A stretch of 64,000 nucleotides of DNA from Marinobacterium arenosum (GTDB lineage Bacteria; Pseudomonadota; Gammaproteobacteria; Pseudomonadales; Balneatricaceae). The DNA lies in NCBI RefSeq assembly GCF_019795155.1, contig NZ_JAILYN010000004.1, positions 110,495-174,494 on the forward strand, given 5' to 3'. The position numbers were made by a program, and so were the translations under genes. The stretch's first letter is position 1. Each line of letters opens with the position of its first letter. Under the pieces are notes generated by a model that ran no database searches, had not been told where the DNA came from, and saw only the letters and a list, made by a program, of their open reading frames with translations. Below are positions 48,762 to 58,408 of this stretch, in pieces.

Positions 48762-50498
48762 ATGTCTGAGTCTGCAGGGCCCTTGGCCTTTCTGATGAAG
48801 GATCGCATCGTCGCCAAGCCGGGCTTCAACCGCTGGCTGGTACCGCCCGCATCCATCGCGATCCATCTCTGTATCGGATCGGTCTACGCCTGGAGCATCT
48901 TCAACCCGCCGCTGGTCAAGCAGATCGGCGTGGTGGCCAGCGCCGCCGACGACTGGACGCTCAGTTCGGTGGTCTGGATCTTCTCGACCGCCATCGTGTT
49001 CCTCGGCCTGGCGGCCGCCATCGGCGGTAAGTGGCTGGAGGAGGTCGGTCCGCGGATGGTCGGCTTCCTAGCCGCGATCTGCTGGGGCGGCGGTTTCCTG
49101 ATCGGCAGCCTGGGGATCGCCTACCACCAGCTTTGGCTGGTCTATCTCGGCTACGGCGCCATCGGCGGCTGCGGCCTCGGGCTGGCCTACGTATCACCGG
49201 TCAGTACCCTGATCCGCTGGTTCCCGGACCGGCGCGGTATGGCCACCGGCATGGCGATCATGGGCTTCGGCGGCGGCGCGATGATCGGTGCGCCGCTGAA
49301 AACCTGGCTGCTGTCGGTGTTCTATGAAGCCCCGCAGTACCTCGGCAAGCTGGCCGATATCAGGCTGGTGACCGAGGCCGGCCGCCGCTACGCCGAAGTG
49401 GCGGGCCAGAAGGTCGAAGTGGTGGTGGCGAGCGCCGCCGACATGGCCAAGATGCCGATTCCGGGCCCGGAGGGGGTCTATGTGGTGGGTACCGGCGATA
49501 CCGGAGTGGCCAGCGTGTTCCTGACCCTGGGCATCGTCTATTTCCTGATCATGACCGTCGCCGCGTTCTCCTACCGGGTACCGCCGAGCGGCTGGGCACC
49601 GGCCGGCTGGACCCCGCCGACCGATGAAAAATCCAAGAAGAAGATGATCAGCGACAACCACGTACATATCGACCAGGCGCTGAGAACCCCGCAGTTCTAT
49701 CGCATGTGGTTGGTGCTCTGCCTGAACGTGACCGCCGGCATCGGCGTGATCGGGGTCGCCAAGACGATGATGACCGAGATCTTCGGTTCGACCCTGCCGG
49801 GCATCGTCGACGCCGGCTTCGCCGCCACCTACGTGTTGATGATCAGTGTGTTCAACATGGTCGGCCGCTTCTTCTGGGCCTCGATGTCGGACTTTATCGG
49901 CCGCAAGAACACCTACCACTGCTTCTTCCTGCTGGGGATGCTGCTCTACCTGTCGATACCCTATGTCGCCACTCAGGTCAGCGTCGCCCCGTCGGTGATG
50001 TGGCTGGTGCTGTTCTACGGCGCCACCATGACCATCTTCACCATGTACGGCGGCGGTTTCGCCACCATTCCCGCTTACCTGGCCGACATCTTCGGCACCC
50101 TGCATGTCGGCGGCATCCACGGCCGACTGCTGACCGCCTGGAGCACCGCCGGGGTACTGGGGCCGTTCGCCATCACCCACCTGCGCCAGCTATCGCTGGA
50201 AGATGCGCTGCACTCGCTGGCCGCCAAGGTGGACCCGCAGCAGTTCCAGCAGGCCTTCGGCGCCGGGCTGGACCAGCTACAGACGCTGATCGCCACCAAC
50301 ACCGTCACTATCGGCAAACTGATGGAGATCGCCCCGCCGGGCACCGTGGACCCGACCTCCAGCCTGTACAACACCACCATGTACGCGATGGCGGGCCTGC
50401 TGGTGGTGGCGTTCTTCGCCAACCTGGGTATCAAGCATGTGGACGACAAGCACCATGTCCACAACACCCATCCGGAGCACGCCCCGGCTACTGCTTGA
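48762..50498 (+). CDS. OFA-family MFS transporter
   Basis: A 578-residue major facilitator of the oxalate/formate antiporter group. The N-terminal LVPPASIAIHLCIGSVYAWSIFNPPL is characteristic, with twelve predicted helices and DRRGMATGMAIMGFGGGAMIGAPL between helices 4 and 5. It is longer than OxlT-type members because of a roughly 80-residue hydrophilic loop (about 195-245, then a central loop near 275-305) and a periplasmic insertion before the last helices. The family carries oxalate, formate, lactate, pyruvate and related monocarboxylates; the substrate here is unknown. It is preceded by a sigma-54 promoter and followed by a terminator, so it is a single-gene unit. Confidence 0.9.
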   Translation: MSESAGPLAFLMKDRIVAKPGFNRWLVPPASIAIHLCIGSVYAWSIFNPPLVKQIGVVASAADDWTLSSVVWIFSTAIVFLGLAAAIGGKWLEEVGPRMVGFLAAICWGGGFLIGSLGIAYHQLWLVYLGYGAIGGCGLGLAYVSPVSTLIRWFPDRRGMATGMAIMGFGGGAMIGAPLKTWLLSVFYEAPQYLGKLADIRLVTEAGRRYAEVAGQKVEVVVASAADMAKMPIPGPEGVYVVGTGDTGVASVFLTLGIVYFLIMTVAAFSYRVPPSGWAPAGWTPPTDEKSKKKMISDNHVHIDQALRTPQFYRMWLVLCLNVTAGIGVIGVAKTMMTEIFGSTLPGIVDAGFAATYVLMISVFNMVGRFFWASMSDFIGRKNTYHCFFLLGMLLYLSIPYVATQVSVAPSVMWLVLFYGATMTIFTMYGGGFATIPAYLADIFGTLHVGGIHGRLLTAWSTAGVLGPFAITHLRQLSLEDALHSLAAKVDPQQFQQAFGAGLDQLQTLIATNTVTIGKLMEIAPPGTVDPTSSLYNTTMYAMAGLLVVAFFANLGIKHVDDKHHVHNTHPEHAPATA

Positions 50499-50514
50499 TA
50501 TCTTATAGAGACAA

Positions 50515-50545
50515 CGCCCCGGCCATCCGCCGGGGCGCTTTTCTT
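50515..50545 (+). terminator. Intrinsic terminator after the OFA-family gene
   Basis: Stem CGCCCCGG/CCGGGGCG with a 7-base loop followed by CTTTTC, 17 bp after the stop. Confidence 0.85.
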
Positions 50546-50687
50546 CATTCTCTCACCAAGCTGCAAGCAACTGTGGCTGCGTTCCTGCAGCTTCCCCTAC
50601 TGCACGCTGTTTCTTTTAGCCCACATTGATGGAACCATGACTCTATAAACGGTTTCCAACCGGTGGTTGAAGCAACAGGTGGAACAG

Positions 50688-51530
50688 ATGGAGCAGTGGT
50701 TACTGGCGCACGAGGCGACACTGCGCCTCGGGATGTTTTTCGGCGTTTTCATGGCGATGGCGGGCTGGGAGTGGCGTACGCCCTGCCGAACCCTGCGGTT
50801 GACCCGCTGGCGGCGCTGGAGCAATAACCTGGCGCTGGTGTTGCTGAACTCGCTGCTGCTGCGGTTGCTATTCCCCGCGGCGGCTGTCGGCGTGGCCGCC
50901 TGGGCGCAAATACACGGCTGGGGGTTGCTGAACCATGTCGAGCTGCCGCTGTGGCTGGCGCTGCTGCTGTCGGTCACCGCGCTGGACCTGCTGATCTACT
51001 GGCAGCACCGCTTATTCCACCAACTGCCCTGGCTATGGCGGCTGCACCGGGTACACCACGCCGACCTGGACTACGACCTGACCACCGGGCTGCGTTTCCA
51101 TCCGCTGGAGATCCTGTTGTCGATGCTGATCAAGTCGGCGGCGATCCTGCTGCTCGGCCCACCGCTGCTGGCGGTGCTGCTGTTCGAGCTGATCCTCAAC
51201 GGCATGGCGATGTTCAATCACGGCAATGTGCAGCTGCCACCAGCGCTGGATAACGGGCTGCGACGGCTGCTGGTGACGCCCGATATGCACCGGGTGCACC
51301 ACTCCATCCATCTCAATGAGATGCACCGTAACTTCGGTTTCAACCTCAGTATCTGGGACCGGCTGTTCGGCAGCTATGCCGCCCAGCCGAAGGACGGCCA
51401 CCGGGGGATGCAAATCGGCCTGCCGGACGAGCCGGACCCGCGCCGGGTCGACCGGCTCGACGGCATGCTGCTGTTGCCGTTTCATGCGCCGACCGAGCAA
51501 TCCCGGGCCGGCGGCCCCGGTGTTGACTAG
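50688..51530 (+). CDS. Sterol desaturase/fatty acid hydroxylase superfamily protein
   Basis: A 280-residue membrane di-iron enzyme. Four to five predicted helices are present, with the histidine clusters of the superfamily: HRLFH, HRVHH (in WRLHRVHHADLDYD), H in RFHPLE, NHGN and the final HRVHHSI. Members hydroxylate or desaturate lipids, sterols or carotenoids; the substrate is not predictable. A TTG at 50667 is in frame, but the ATG at 50688 has AGGTGG at 6 bp, so it was chosen. The 3' end overlaps the convergent ilvY stop by 4 bases. Confidence 0.88.
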   Translation: MEQWLLAHEATLRLGMFFGVFMAMAGWEWRTPCRTLRLTRWRRWSNNLALVLLNSLLLRLLFPAAAVGVAAWAQIHGWGLLNHVELPLWLALLLSVTALDLLIYWQHRLFHQLPWLWRLHRVHHADLDYDLTTGLRFHPLEILLSMLIKSAAILLLGPPLLAVLLFELILNGMAMFNHGNVQLPPALDNGLRRLLVTPDMHRVHHSIHLNEMHRNFGFNLSIWDRLFGSYAAQPKDGHRGMQIGLPDEPDPRRVDRLDGMLLLPFHAPTEQSRAGGPGVD

Positions 51531-52432
51531 CGATGGGTAACCTCCTCACCCTCCGGTAGCTGCGACCAGAACGCGCTGATCAGCGGGCTTTTCAGTTTTT
51601 TCTCCAGCGCAAACAGGCCAACCTGGTACGGCTCCAGCTGTGGTTGTACGTCCAGCACCCGCACCCGCTCGGCCAGCGGGCTGTTGTCCAGCACGATCTT
51701 TGGCACCACGCCGACACCGAAACCGAGGCTGACCATGCTGACGATCGCCTCGTTGCCGGCCACCTGGGCATAGATGGTCGGCTTGATCCCCTGGCTGCGG
51801 AACCAGCGATCCAGCCGCTGGCGCGACACGCCGGACTCGGACAGGATCATCGGGATACGGGCCCAGTACTCGGCGGTCAAAGGCCCACTCAACAAGGCGT
51901 CCAGGGTGGGCTCGGCCAGTGGGGCGATAAACAGCAGCGGCGACTCGGCGATCGGCTTGAAGGCGATATCGGCCGCCAGCTGCTCCGGCCGGGCGGCGAT
52001 GCTGATATCCTCCTGGCCGGCCTGGATCCGGGCGATGGCGTGCTCCGGGTCGCCGGTGTGCAGCTTGATCTCGATGCGCGGGTACAGACTGCGGAACTGG
52101 CTGAGCATCTCATACAGGAAGCTGTAGCTGGCGGTTACCGAGCAATACATGCTGATCTCGCCATGCAGCTCGCCGGTGCCGGCCATCAACTCGTTGCGGA
52201 TCGCCTCCCAGCCGTCCACCGCATCACGGGCATAGGCCTGGAATTTCTCCCCTTCGCGGGTCAACGTCACGGTGCGATTGTCGCGTTCGAACAGCGCCAC
52301 CCCGAGCGTCTCCTCCAACTGCTTGATCGAGCGGCTCAACGCCGACGAGCTGACATGGCTCAGCTCGCTGGCACGGCCGAAATGCAGGGTGTCGGCCAGG
52401 GTCAGGAACTGCTTCAGGGTGCGGATATCCAT
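51527..52432 (-). CDS. ilvY: LysR-family activator IlvY
   Basis: IlvY activates ilvC in response to acetohydroxyacid substrates. The 301-residue protein aligns with E. coli IlvY across its length: DIRTLKQFLTLADTLHFGRAS, LFERDNRTVTLTREGE, MYCSVTASYSFL, RIEIKLHTGDPEHAI and VAGNEAIVSMVSLGFGVGVVPKIVLDNSP. It is divergent from ilvC across a 280-bp gap, the classic arrangement. Dispersed heptad repeats lie just upstream of its start. Confidence 0.93.
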   Translation of the reverse strand: MDIRTLKQFLTLADTLHFGRASELSHVSSSALSRSIKQLEETLGVALFERDNRTVTLTREGEKFQAYARDAVDGWEAIRNELMAGTGELHGEISMYCSVTASYSFLYEMLSQFRSLYPRIEIKLHTGDPEHAIARIQAGQEDISIAARPEQLAADIAFKPIAESPLLFIAPLAEPTLDALLSGPLTAEYWARIPMILSESGVSRQRLDRWFRSQGIKPTIYAQVAGNEAIVSMVSLGFGVGVVPKIVLDNSPLAERVRVLDVQPQLEPYQVGLFALEKKLKSPLISAFWSQLPEGEEVTHR

Positions 52433-52442
52433 AGGGGAGTTA

Positions 52443-52553
52443 CCAGTGTTGAGTTAACAGTTTCCAGTGCACAGTCACGGGCCCAGCAAGGCAGCAGCCA
52501 CATTGAGAAGTCGCCGAGCACCTCCACTGTTGACTATGAACTGTCCACTCGTC
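52443..52553. repeat. Heptad-family repeats in the ilvY-ilvC gap
   Basis: GAGTTAACAGTTTCCAGTGCACAGTC at 52453-52478 in part, and ACTGTTGACTATGAACTGTCCACTC near 52527-52551 in part, are variants of the same motif family in opposite orientations. Confidence 0.6.
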
Positions 52554-52581
52554 ACCGCTGGTTTCTCAGATAATACTACGA

Positions 52582-52625
52582 TGCGTAAATCGGGACACTA
52601 CATTGCATATATATCATTTTACGCA
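52582..52625. promoter_or_regulatory. Inverted repeat upstream of ilvC, candidate IlvY operator
   Basis: TGCGTAAA (52582-52589) and TTTACGCA (52618-52625) form a perfect 8-bp inverted repeat 28 bp apart, with an internal TTGC...GCAA pair. It lies 87-130 bp before the ilvC ATG in the divergent gap, where IlvY normally binds. Confidence 0.5.
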
Positions 52626-52697
52626 ACAACCCGGATCGCCTATCGTTAGCCCATCGACTCGGCGCCGATCCGTCGGGTCCCACCTATTAACGCTTAA

Positions 52698-53729
<1,032 letters not shown>

Positions 53730-53779
53730 GCCTTCTCCGATCGAATAGATCACAACTCCCGCCAAGGGGTTGGCAAACG

Positions 53780-53812
53780 AAAAAACCGGAGCCTGTGGCT
53801 CCGGTTTTTTTG
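53780..53812 (+). terminator. Intrinsic terminator after ilvC
   Basis: Stem ACCGGAGCC/GGCTCCGGT with a TGT loop, preceded by an A run and followed by a run of Ts. Confidence 0.92.
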
Positions 53813-53913
53813 TTTCTTCTAAGTCTTACCCGACAGTCTCTATCTCGTAGCAGCCCATTTGGTATGCCCCTTGAGCGCTGCGGGCGACCGGGTATGTCAT
53901 TGACGGAAACCAC

Positions 53914-53942
53914 CTCTGGTCGCGGATAAATCCGCTCCTACA
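53914..53942. repeat. REP-like palindromic element
   Basis: The sequence contains GCGGATAAATCCGC with a flanking TCCTACA. On the complementary strand it reads TGTAGGAGCGGATTTATCCG, the consensus start of REP elements frequent in gammaproteobacteria. It lies in the 430-bp ilvC-ilvH gap, which otherwise holds only the two terminators. Confidence 0.7.
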
Positions 53943-54087
53943 TGAGTTACCGAAAGCGGCTCCGTCCGGGCCGGTTCAGCCACGATCACCATTACCAAAT
54001 CTACCACGCCTTCCACCAAAGCCTGTCCCAAGTGGGGTCTGCGGCGTAAAGCTTGCAGCTTTACTCTTGCAGCTCCCCGAAGGGGCA

Positions 54088-54125
54088 TAAAAAATGCCGG
54101 GCGGGTTTCCCCGACCGGCATTTTG
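54088..54125 (-). terminator. Intrinsic terminator after ilvH
   Basis: Complementary arms AAAATGCCGG/CCGGCATTTT enclose GC-rich sequence. Read on the minus strand it follows the ilvH stop by about 40 bp and ends in a T run. Confidence 0.8.
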
Positions 54126-54161
54126 GTGAACGTGCCGCTTGTAGCGACAAGCGTGTAGCCC

Positions 54162-54656
54162 TTACAGGCTCAATACCTTCTCGCCGCGGCTGATGCCGGA
54201 GACACCGGAGCGGACCACCTCCAACACCGTGGTGCCGGTCAGTGCGGTGATAAACGCGTCCAGCTTGTCGCTGGAGCCGATCAGCTGCACCGTGAAGATG
54301 TTCGGCGTGGCGTCGATGATCTGGCCGCGGAAGATATCGGCGGTACGCTTGATCTCCTCGCGGGCCGAACCACTGTTGGCCTTCAGCTTGATCATCATCA
54401 GCTCGCGCTCGATGTGATCGCCTTCGGTCAGATCGACCACCTTGACCACGTCGATCAGCTTATTCAGCTGCTTGGTGATCTGCTCCACTACCCGGTCGTC
54501 GCCGATGGTGGTTACCGTCAGACGGGACAGGGTGGAGTCTTCGGTCGGCGCTACGTTCAGCGACTCGATGTTGAAGTTACGCTGGGAGAACAGGCCCACA
54601 ACGCGGGACAGCGCACCCGGTTCGTTTTCCATCAGAACTGAAATGATATGGCGCAT
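54162..54656 (-). CDS. ilvH: Acetolactate synthase III small subunit
   Basis: IlvH is the regulatory subunit that confers valine feedback on acetohydroxyacid synthase. From the ATG at 54656 the protein is 164 residues, as in E. coli IlvH (163). The ACT domain is MRHIISVLMENEPGALSRVVGLFSQRNFNIESL, with residues that bind valine in E. coli (the ENEPGALSR turn). The second domain includes FRGQIIDATPNIFTVQLIG. The frame extends 10 codons further upstream into ilvI, but this adds nothing conserved. It starts 2 bp after the ilvI stop. Confidence 0.96.
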   Translation of the reverse strand: MRHIISVLMENEPGALSRVVGLFSQRNFNIESLNVAPTEDSTLSRLTVTTIGDDRVVEQITKQLNKLIDVVKVVDLTEGDHIERELMMIKLKANSGSAREEIKRTADIFRGQIIDATPNIFTVQLIGSSDKLDAFITALTGTTVLEVVRSGVSGISRGEKVLSL

Positions 54657-54658
54657 CC

Positions 54659-56380
54659 TTAAGTTCTCTCCGTCTTGGTCAGCCACATGTCACGCATGGA
54701 ACCACGCGGTACCTGCATCGGGTAGACGTGCTCGAACGGGTCGACCGCGATATCCATGAACACCAGGCGATCCTTCAGCGCGAACGCTTCCTTCATCGCC
54801 GCTTCCAGGTCGGAGAACTTGTCCACCTTCATACCGACATGGCCGTAGGATTCCACCAGCTTGACGAAATCCGGCAACGAACGCATGTAGGACTGGCTGT
54901 GGCGGGACTCGTAGTTCATGTCCTGCCACTGGCGCACCATACCCAGCGACTGGTTGTTCAGACAGAGGATCTTCACCGGCATGTCGTACTGACTGCAGGT
55001 GGACAGCTCCTGGATATTCATCTGGATACTGCCCTCGCCGGTGACGCAGGCCACGTCGGCATCCGGGAAGTTCAGCTTAACGCCCATCGCCGCCGGCAGG
55101 CCGAAGCCCATGGTGCCGAGGCCGCCGGAGTTGATCCAACGCTTGGGTTTGTTGAACTTGTAGTACTGAGCCGCGAACATCTGGTGCTGACCGACGTCGG
55201 AGCAGACGAAGGCATCGCCGTTGGTGACGTCGCACAGCGTCTCGATCACCTGCTGCGGTTTCATCAGCTCGGAGTCGTCGGTGCGATAGCGGCCGCCGTG
55301 GCGGGCGCGCCACTCGTCGATCTGCTCCCACCACAGCTTGTTGGCCTCGGCGTCCGGCTGTTCCTTGGCGGATTTGACCAGCTGGATCATCTCCTTCAGC
55401 ACTTCCTTGGCCGGCCCGACGATCGGGATGTCGACCGAGACGGTCTTGGAGATCGACGCCGGATCGATATCCACATGGATGATCTTGGAGGTCGGACAGA
55501 ACTTGTCGACGGCGTTGGTAACACGGTCGTCGAAGCGCGCGCCCACCGCCAGGATCACATCGCTGTGGTGCATCGCCATGTTGGCTTCGTAGCTGCCGTG
55601 CATGCCCAGCATGCCGATGAACTGGCGGTCCATGCCCGGATAACCGCCCAGCCCCATCAGGGTGTTGGTCACCGGGTAGTTCAGCGCCTGCGCCAGCTCG
55701 GTCAGCTCTTCGTGGGCGTCGCCCATGATGATGCCGCCGCCGCTGTAGATCACCGGCCGCCGGGCCGACAACAGCAGGTCCACCGCTTTCTTGATCTGAC
55801 CACTGTGGCCACGGTTGACTGGATTGTAAGAGCGCAGCTTGACGCTCTTCGGATACTCATATTCGTACCGTTCGGTCGGCGTTGTCATATCCTTCGGAAT
55901 ATCCACCACGACCGGCCCAGGACGACCGGTCTGCGCGATATGGAACGCCTTCTTGATAGTGGCCGGAATCTCTTCCGGATGCTGAACACTGAAGCTGTGC
56001 TTCACGATCGGCCGGGAGATACCGATCATATCGGTCTCCTGGAACGCATCTTCACCGATCAGGAAAGACATAACCTGGCCGGTGATTACCACCATCGGGA
56101 TGGAATCCATGTACGCCGTGGCAATACCTGTCACGGCGTTCGTCGCACCCGGTCCGGATGTCACCAGCGCAACACCGGCCTTGCCGGTGGCACGCGCGTA
56201 AGCATCCGCCATATGAGTTGCAGCCTGTTCGTGGCGTACCAGAATGTGCTGTACATCATCCTGCTGGAAGATGGCATCGTAGACGTGCAGTAGTGCGCCA
56301 CCCGGATAGCCATAGATGTACTTCACGCCCTCATCTCTGAGCGCGCGTATAACCATTTCTGCGCCTGAAAGTAATTCCAC
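54659..56380 (-). CDS. ilvI: Acetolactate synthase III large subunit
   Basis: IlvI is the ThDP- and FAD-dependent catalytic subunit of acetohydroxyacid synthase. The 573-residue protein starts at GTG (56378-56380), giving [14 protein letters not shown], which matches E. coli IlvI MEMLSGAEMV, with GAGGG 7 bp before it. Visible features are [15 protein letters not shown], the catalytic-Glu region [33 protein letters not shown] and the ThDP motif [24 protein letters not shown] (first 10 and last 6 residues conserved). It is operonic with ilvH. Confidence 0.97.
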   Translation of the reverse strand: MELLSGAEMVIRALRDEGVKYIYGYPGGALLHVYDAIFQQDDVQHILVRHEQAATHMADAYARATGKAGVALVTSGPGATNAVTGIATAYMDSIPMVVITGQVMSFLIGEDAFQETDMIGISRPIVKHSFSVQHPEEIPATIKKAFHIAQTGRPGPVVVDIPKDMTTPTERYEYEYPKSVKLRSYNPVNRGHSGQIKKAVDLLLSARRPVIYSGGGIIMGDAHEELTELAQALNYPVTNTLMGLGGYPGMDRQFIGMLGMHGSYEANMAMHHSDVILAVGARFDDRVTNAVDKFCPTSKIIHVDIDPASISKTVSVDIPIVGPAKEVLKEMIQLVKSAKEQPDAEANKLWWEQIDEWRARHGGRYRTDDSELMKPQQVIETLCDVTNGDAFVCSDVGQHQMFAAQYYKFNKPKRWINSGGLGTMGFGLPAAMGVKLNFPDADVACVTGEGSIQMNIQELSTCSQYDMPVKILCLNNQSLGMVRQWQDMNYESRHSQSYMRSLPDFVKLVESYGHVGMKVDKFSDLEAAMKEAFALKDRLVFMDIAVDPFEHVYPMQVPRGSMRDMWLTKTERT

Positions 56381-56917
56381 TGTTTAACCCTCTATTTAGC
56401 CCCAGCAGTACACTGGAGGCCTAACAGTTCTCAGTTTCTGCAACGGTGAACGCAGCCCGCAGCCGAGTGTGGGTGACACTCGACCCTATACGTTACTTTT
56501 CCTGGAAATGAACAAAAAAGCGGCTGACGTTCGGGTGCTTGCCAGAGCTGAGGATCGCTCAGCCGGCAGACCTGATCTGAACGGCGGGACAGTTCCAATG
56601 TCCGCTCCGCAGGCGTTCGGGGTAACCTACTGGCCTCAGGTCGAAAAAGTAAGCACGAAATTCTCGCATCTTGATAAAATTTGATCAACCGAGTAAAGGC
56701 CGTAAATACTCATTAAAAAGCCTTATATTTCGCCTTATCCGGCCAAATACCCCTGCTTGGCAAATGGCTTTGCTGAGCAACCGGCCAACAATTGAACAAA
56801 ACTGCCACCAATAACCTTTGACGTCGCCCGAAAGTCGCGCGCCACATCGCTGGCTGATGCAGTCAGCGCCGCAACCGGTTATAGTGATCGCAGCTGATTT
56901 TTATCAGGAGACGAATA
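56381..56917. other. Leader and divergent promoter region, ilvI / small gene
   Basis: This 537-bp non-coding gap holds a hairpin CGAGTGT/ACACTCG (56464-56482) that would lie in the ilvI leader. It is AT-rich between 56690 and 56760, and has a TATAGT -10-like box at 56880-56885 for the downstream small gene. No leader peptide with runs of Ile, Leu or Val was found on the minus strand. Confidence 0.5.
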
Positions 56918-57184
56918 ATGAGCGTTGCCGAAATTAAAAATAAAGAACGGGTTATCAAAGAGCTGATGGGCTTTATCCGCAAGGTGCTGGTAGACCCGGA
57001 AATCTCTCCGAAGGCGTTGGAGATCGCCCGCAAATATATCGGTGAGGACCACGCCGATGTGAAGATCGCCGACGAGCTGTCCGCCACCACCAGCGTCAAG
57101 ATCCCGGCCGAGCACAGTGATGCCGACCGCCTGTTCCTGCAGGTGCTCAAAGAGGTGGTCAAGGACGAGAAGGCGCTGTACTGA
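56918..57184 (+). CDS. Small hypothetical protein (88 residues)
   Basis: A soluble, charged helical protein beginning MSVAEIKNKERVIKELMGFIRKVLVDPEISPKALEIARKYIGE in part. A good AGGAG ribosome site precedes the ATG by 7 bp, and a strong terminator lies 24 bp after the stop, so a monocistronic transcript is likely. There is no signal, membrane segment or recognised domain. Its high Lys/Glu content differs from the neighbours. The family is not recognised. Confidence 0.75.
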   Translation: MSVAEIKNKERVIKELMGFIRKVLVDPEISPKALEIARKYIGEDHADVKIADELSATTSVKIPAEHSDADRLFLQVLKEVVKDEKALY

Positions 57185-57207
57185 ACCGCCCAACCCGCTC
57201 TCACTGG

Positions 57208-57232
57208 AAAAAGGCCGCATAGCGGCCTTTTT
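57208..57232. terminator. Bidirectional terminator
   Basis: AAAAAGGCCGC-ATA-GCGGCCTTTTT, a near-perfect palindrome between the small gene (+) and the convergent cyclodeaminase-family gene (-). Confidence 0.92.
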
Positions 57233-57270
57233 CATGTCTATTAATTGATTTCTATTGATTGATCCCTTTG

Positions 57271-58215
57271 CTATTCGGCCAACTGCCGGACCACCCAATG
57301 CGCGGCCGCCAGATCGGCCAACGCGGTGCCGACCGATTTATAGAGCGTGATCTCGTTATCGCTCTGCCGCCCAGCCCGTCTGCCGGCACAGAGTTCGGCC
57401 AGTTCCGCCGCCACACCCGCAACGCTGAAACGTCCTTCGGCGATCGGGATCAACAGTTCGCCGGCCTCGTTCAGCACATTGCTGCGGCTGTCGACGAACA
57501 CCCGGCTGCGTTCCACCAGTGTGCTGTCGCATTCGCGCCGGTCGGCGGCATGGTTGCCGACCAGGTCCACATGGCAGCCGGGCTGTACCCAGTCCCCCAG
57601 GATCAGCGGTACAGCGGCACCGGTGGCGCAGCTGATGATATCGGCCTCGGCAGTGGCGGCAGGCAGATCCTCGACCAGACGACAGCGCAGACCCGGCCGG
57701 CGGGCCTGGATCTGCTGCAGCGTCAGCTTCGCCTTTTCTGCATCCCGTCCCCAGATCATCACCTCATCGATGCCGCGAACCTGGGCGTGGGCCAGCGCCA
57801 TATAGGGTGCCAGTTTGCCGGTGCCACACAGCAGCAGCCGGCGGGTATCCGGCCGGGCCAGGTAGTCCGCCGCCAGGGCCGAGGCAGCGGCGGTACGCCA
57901 ATAGGTCACCTCGGTACCGTCCACCAGCGCCAGCGGTGCACCACTATCGCGTTTGAACAGCAAGATCTTTGATGCCAGAGTCGGCAGACCTCGGGCCGGA
58001 TTGTCCGGGTAGTAGGTGAACGCCTTCACCCCGACCAGCTGCTCGTTCCAGGCCGGCAGCACGGCGAAGGCATCGCCATGGCCATGTTGCGGATCGAGCG
58101 GGTAGAGCTGGCGCTGCGGCATGCCGAAGCTGCCGGCGAAGGCCTCGCGCAGGGCGCCGATCAGGCCATCGAACGCCATCACGCCTGCTACCTGTTGCGC
58201 ATCGATAATCCGCAT
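57271..58215 (-). CDS. Ornithine cyclodeaminase/mu-crystallin family protein
   Basis: A 314-residue NAD(P)-dependent enzyme. Family motifs are VKAFTYYPDNPARGLPTLASKILLF in part, DGTEVTYWRTAAASALAADYLARPD and the Rossmann LLLCGTGKLAPYMALAHA. The family includes ornithine cyclodeaminase, alanine dehydrogenase and the delta-1-pyrroline-2-carboxylate reductase LhpI of hydroxyproline pathways. Its place beside an epimerase and a D-amino acid dehydrogenase favours the last. ATG 58215 follows AAGGAG; an earlier Met at 58314 lies in the preceding terminator region. Confidence 0.85.
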   Translation of the reverse strand: MRIIDAQQVAGVMAFDGLIGALREAFAGSFGMPQRQLYPLDPQHGHGDAFAVLPAWNEQLVGVKAFTYYPDNPARGLPTLASKILLFKRDSGAPLALVDGTEVTYWRTAAASALAADYLARPDTRRLLLCGTGKLAPYMALAHAQVRGIDEVMIWGRDAEKAKLTLQQIQARRPGLRCRLVEDLPAATAEADIISCATGAAVPLILGDWVQPGCHVDLVGNHAADRRECDSTLVERSRVFVDSRSNVLNEAGELLIPIAEGRFSVAGVAAELAELCAGRRAGRQSDNEITLYKSVGTALADLAAAHWVVRQLAE

Positions 58216-58275
58216 CTGCTTCTCCTTATTTTTTGAATATTGGGACATGGGTTGAGGGCCGAAGCGGCTAGACAG

Positions 58276-58310
58276 TAAAAAACCGCACGCCACCAAAACC
58301 GGCGTGCGGC
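58276..58310 (-). terminator. Intrinsic terminator after the binding-protein gene
   Basis: Read on the minus strand, stem CCGCACGCC/GGCGTGCGG is followed by a T6 run, about 100 bp after the stop of the periplasmic binding protein gene. Confidence 0.85.
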
Positions 58311-58408
58311 ACACTGGCGTGCCGAATGCGGGCTGCCGCCTGGCGGCAACCCGCTTGACGCCGGTCGAAGCTCGATCGACGTTACATATCGCGCCGGCCG
58401 ATAGTCCT

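Noticed and set aside
50667..50687. TTG start for the fatty acid hydroxylase gene
   Set aside because: An ATG 21 bp later has a better-placed AGGTGG ribosome site.
56469..56684. Small plus-strand frame in the ilvI leader gap
   Set aside because: It has no ribosome site, its composition is non-coding and it overlaps the leader hairpin.
56381..56700. ilvIH attenuator with leader peptide
   Set aside because: No short frame with clustered Ile, Leu or Val codons and no leader terminator with a T run was found on the minus strand.
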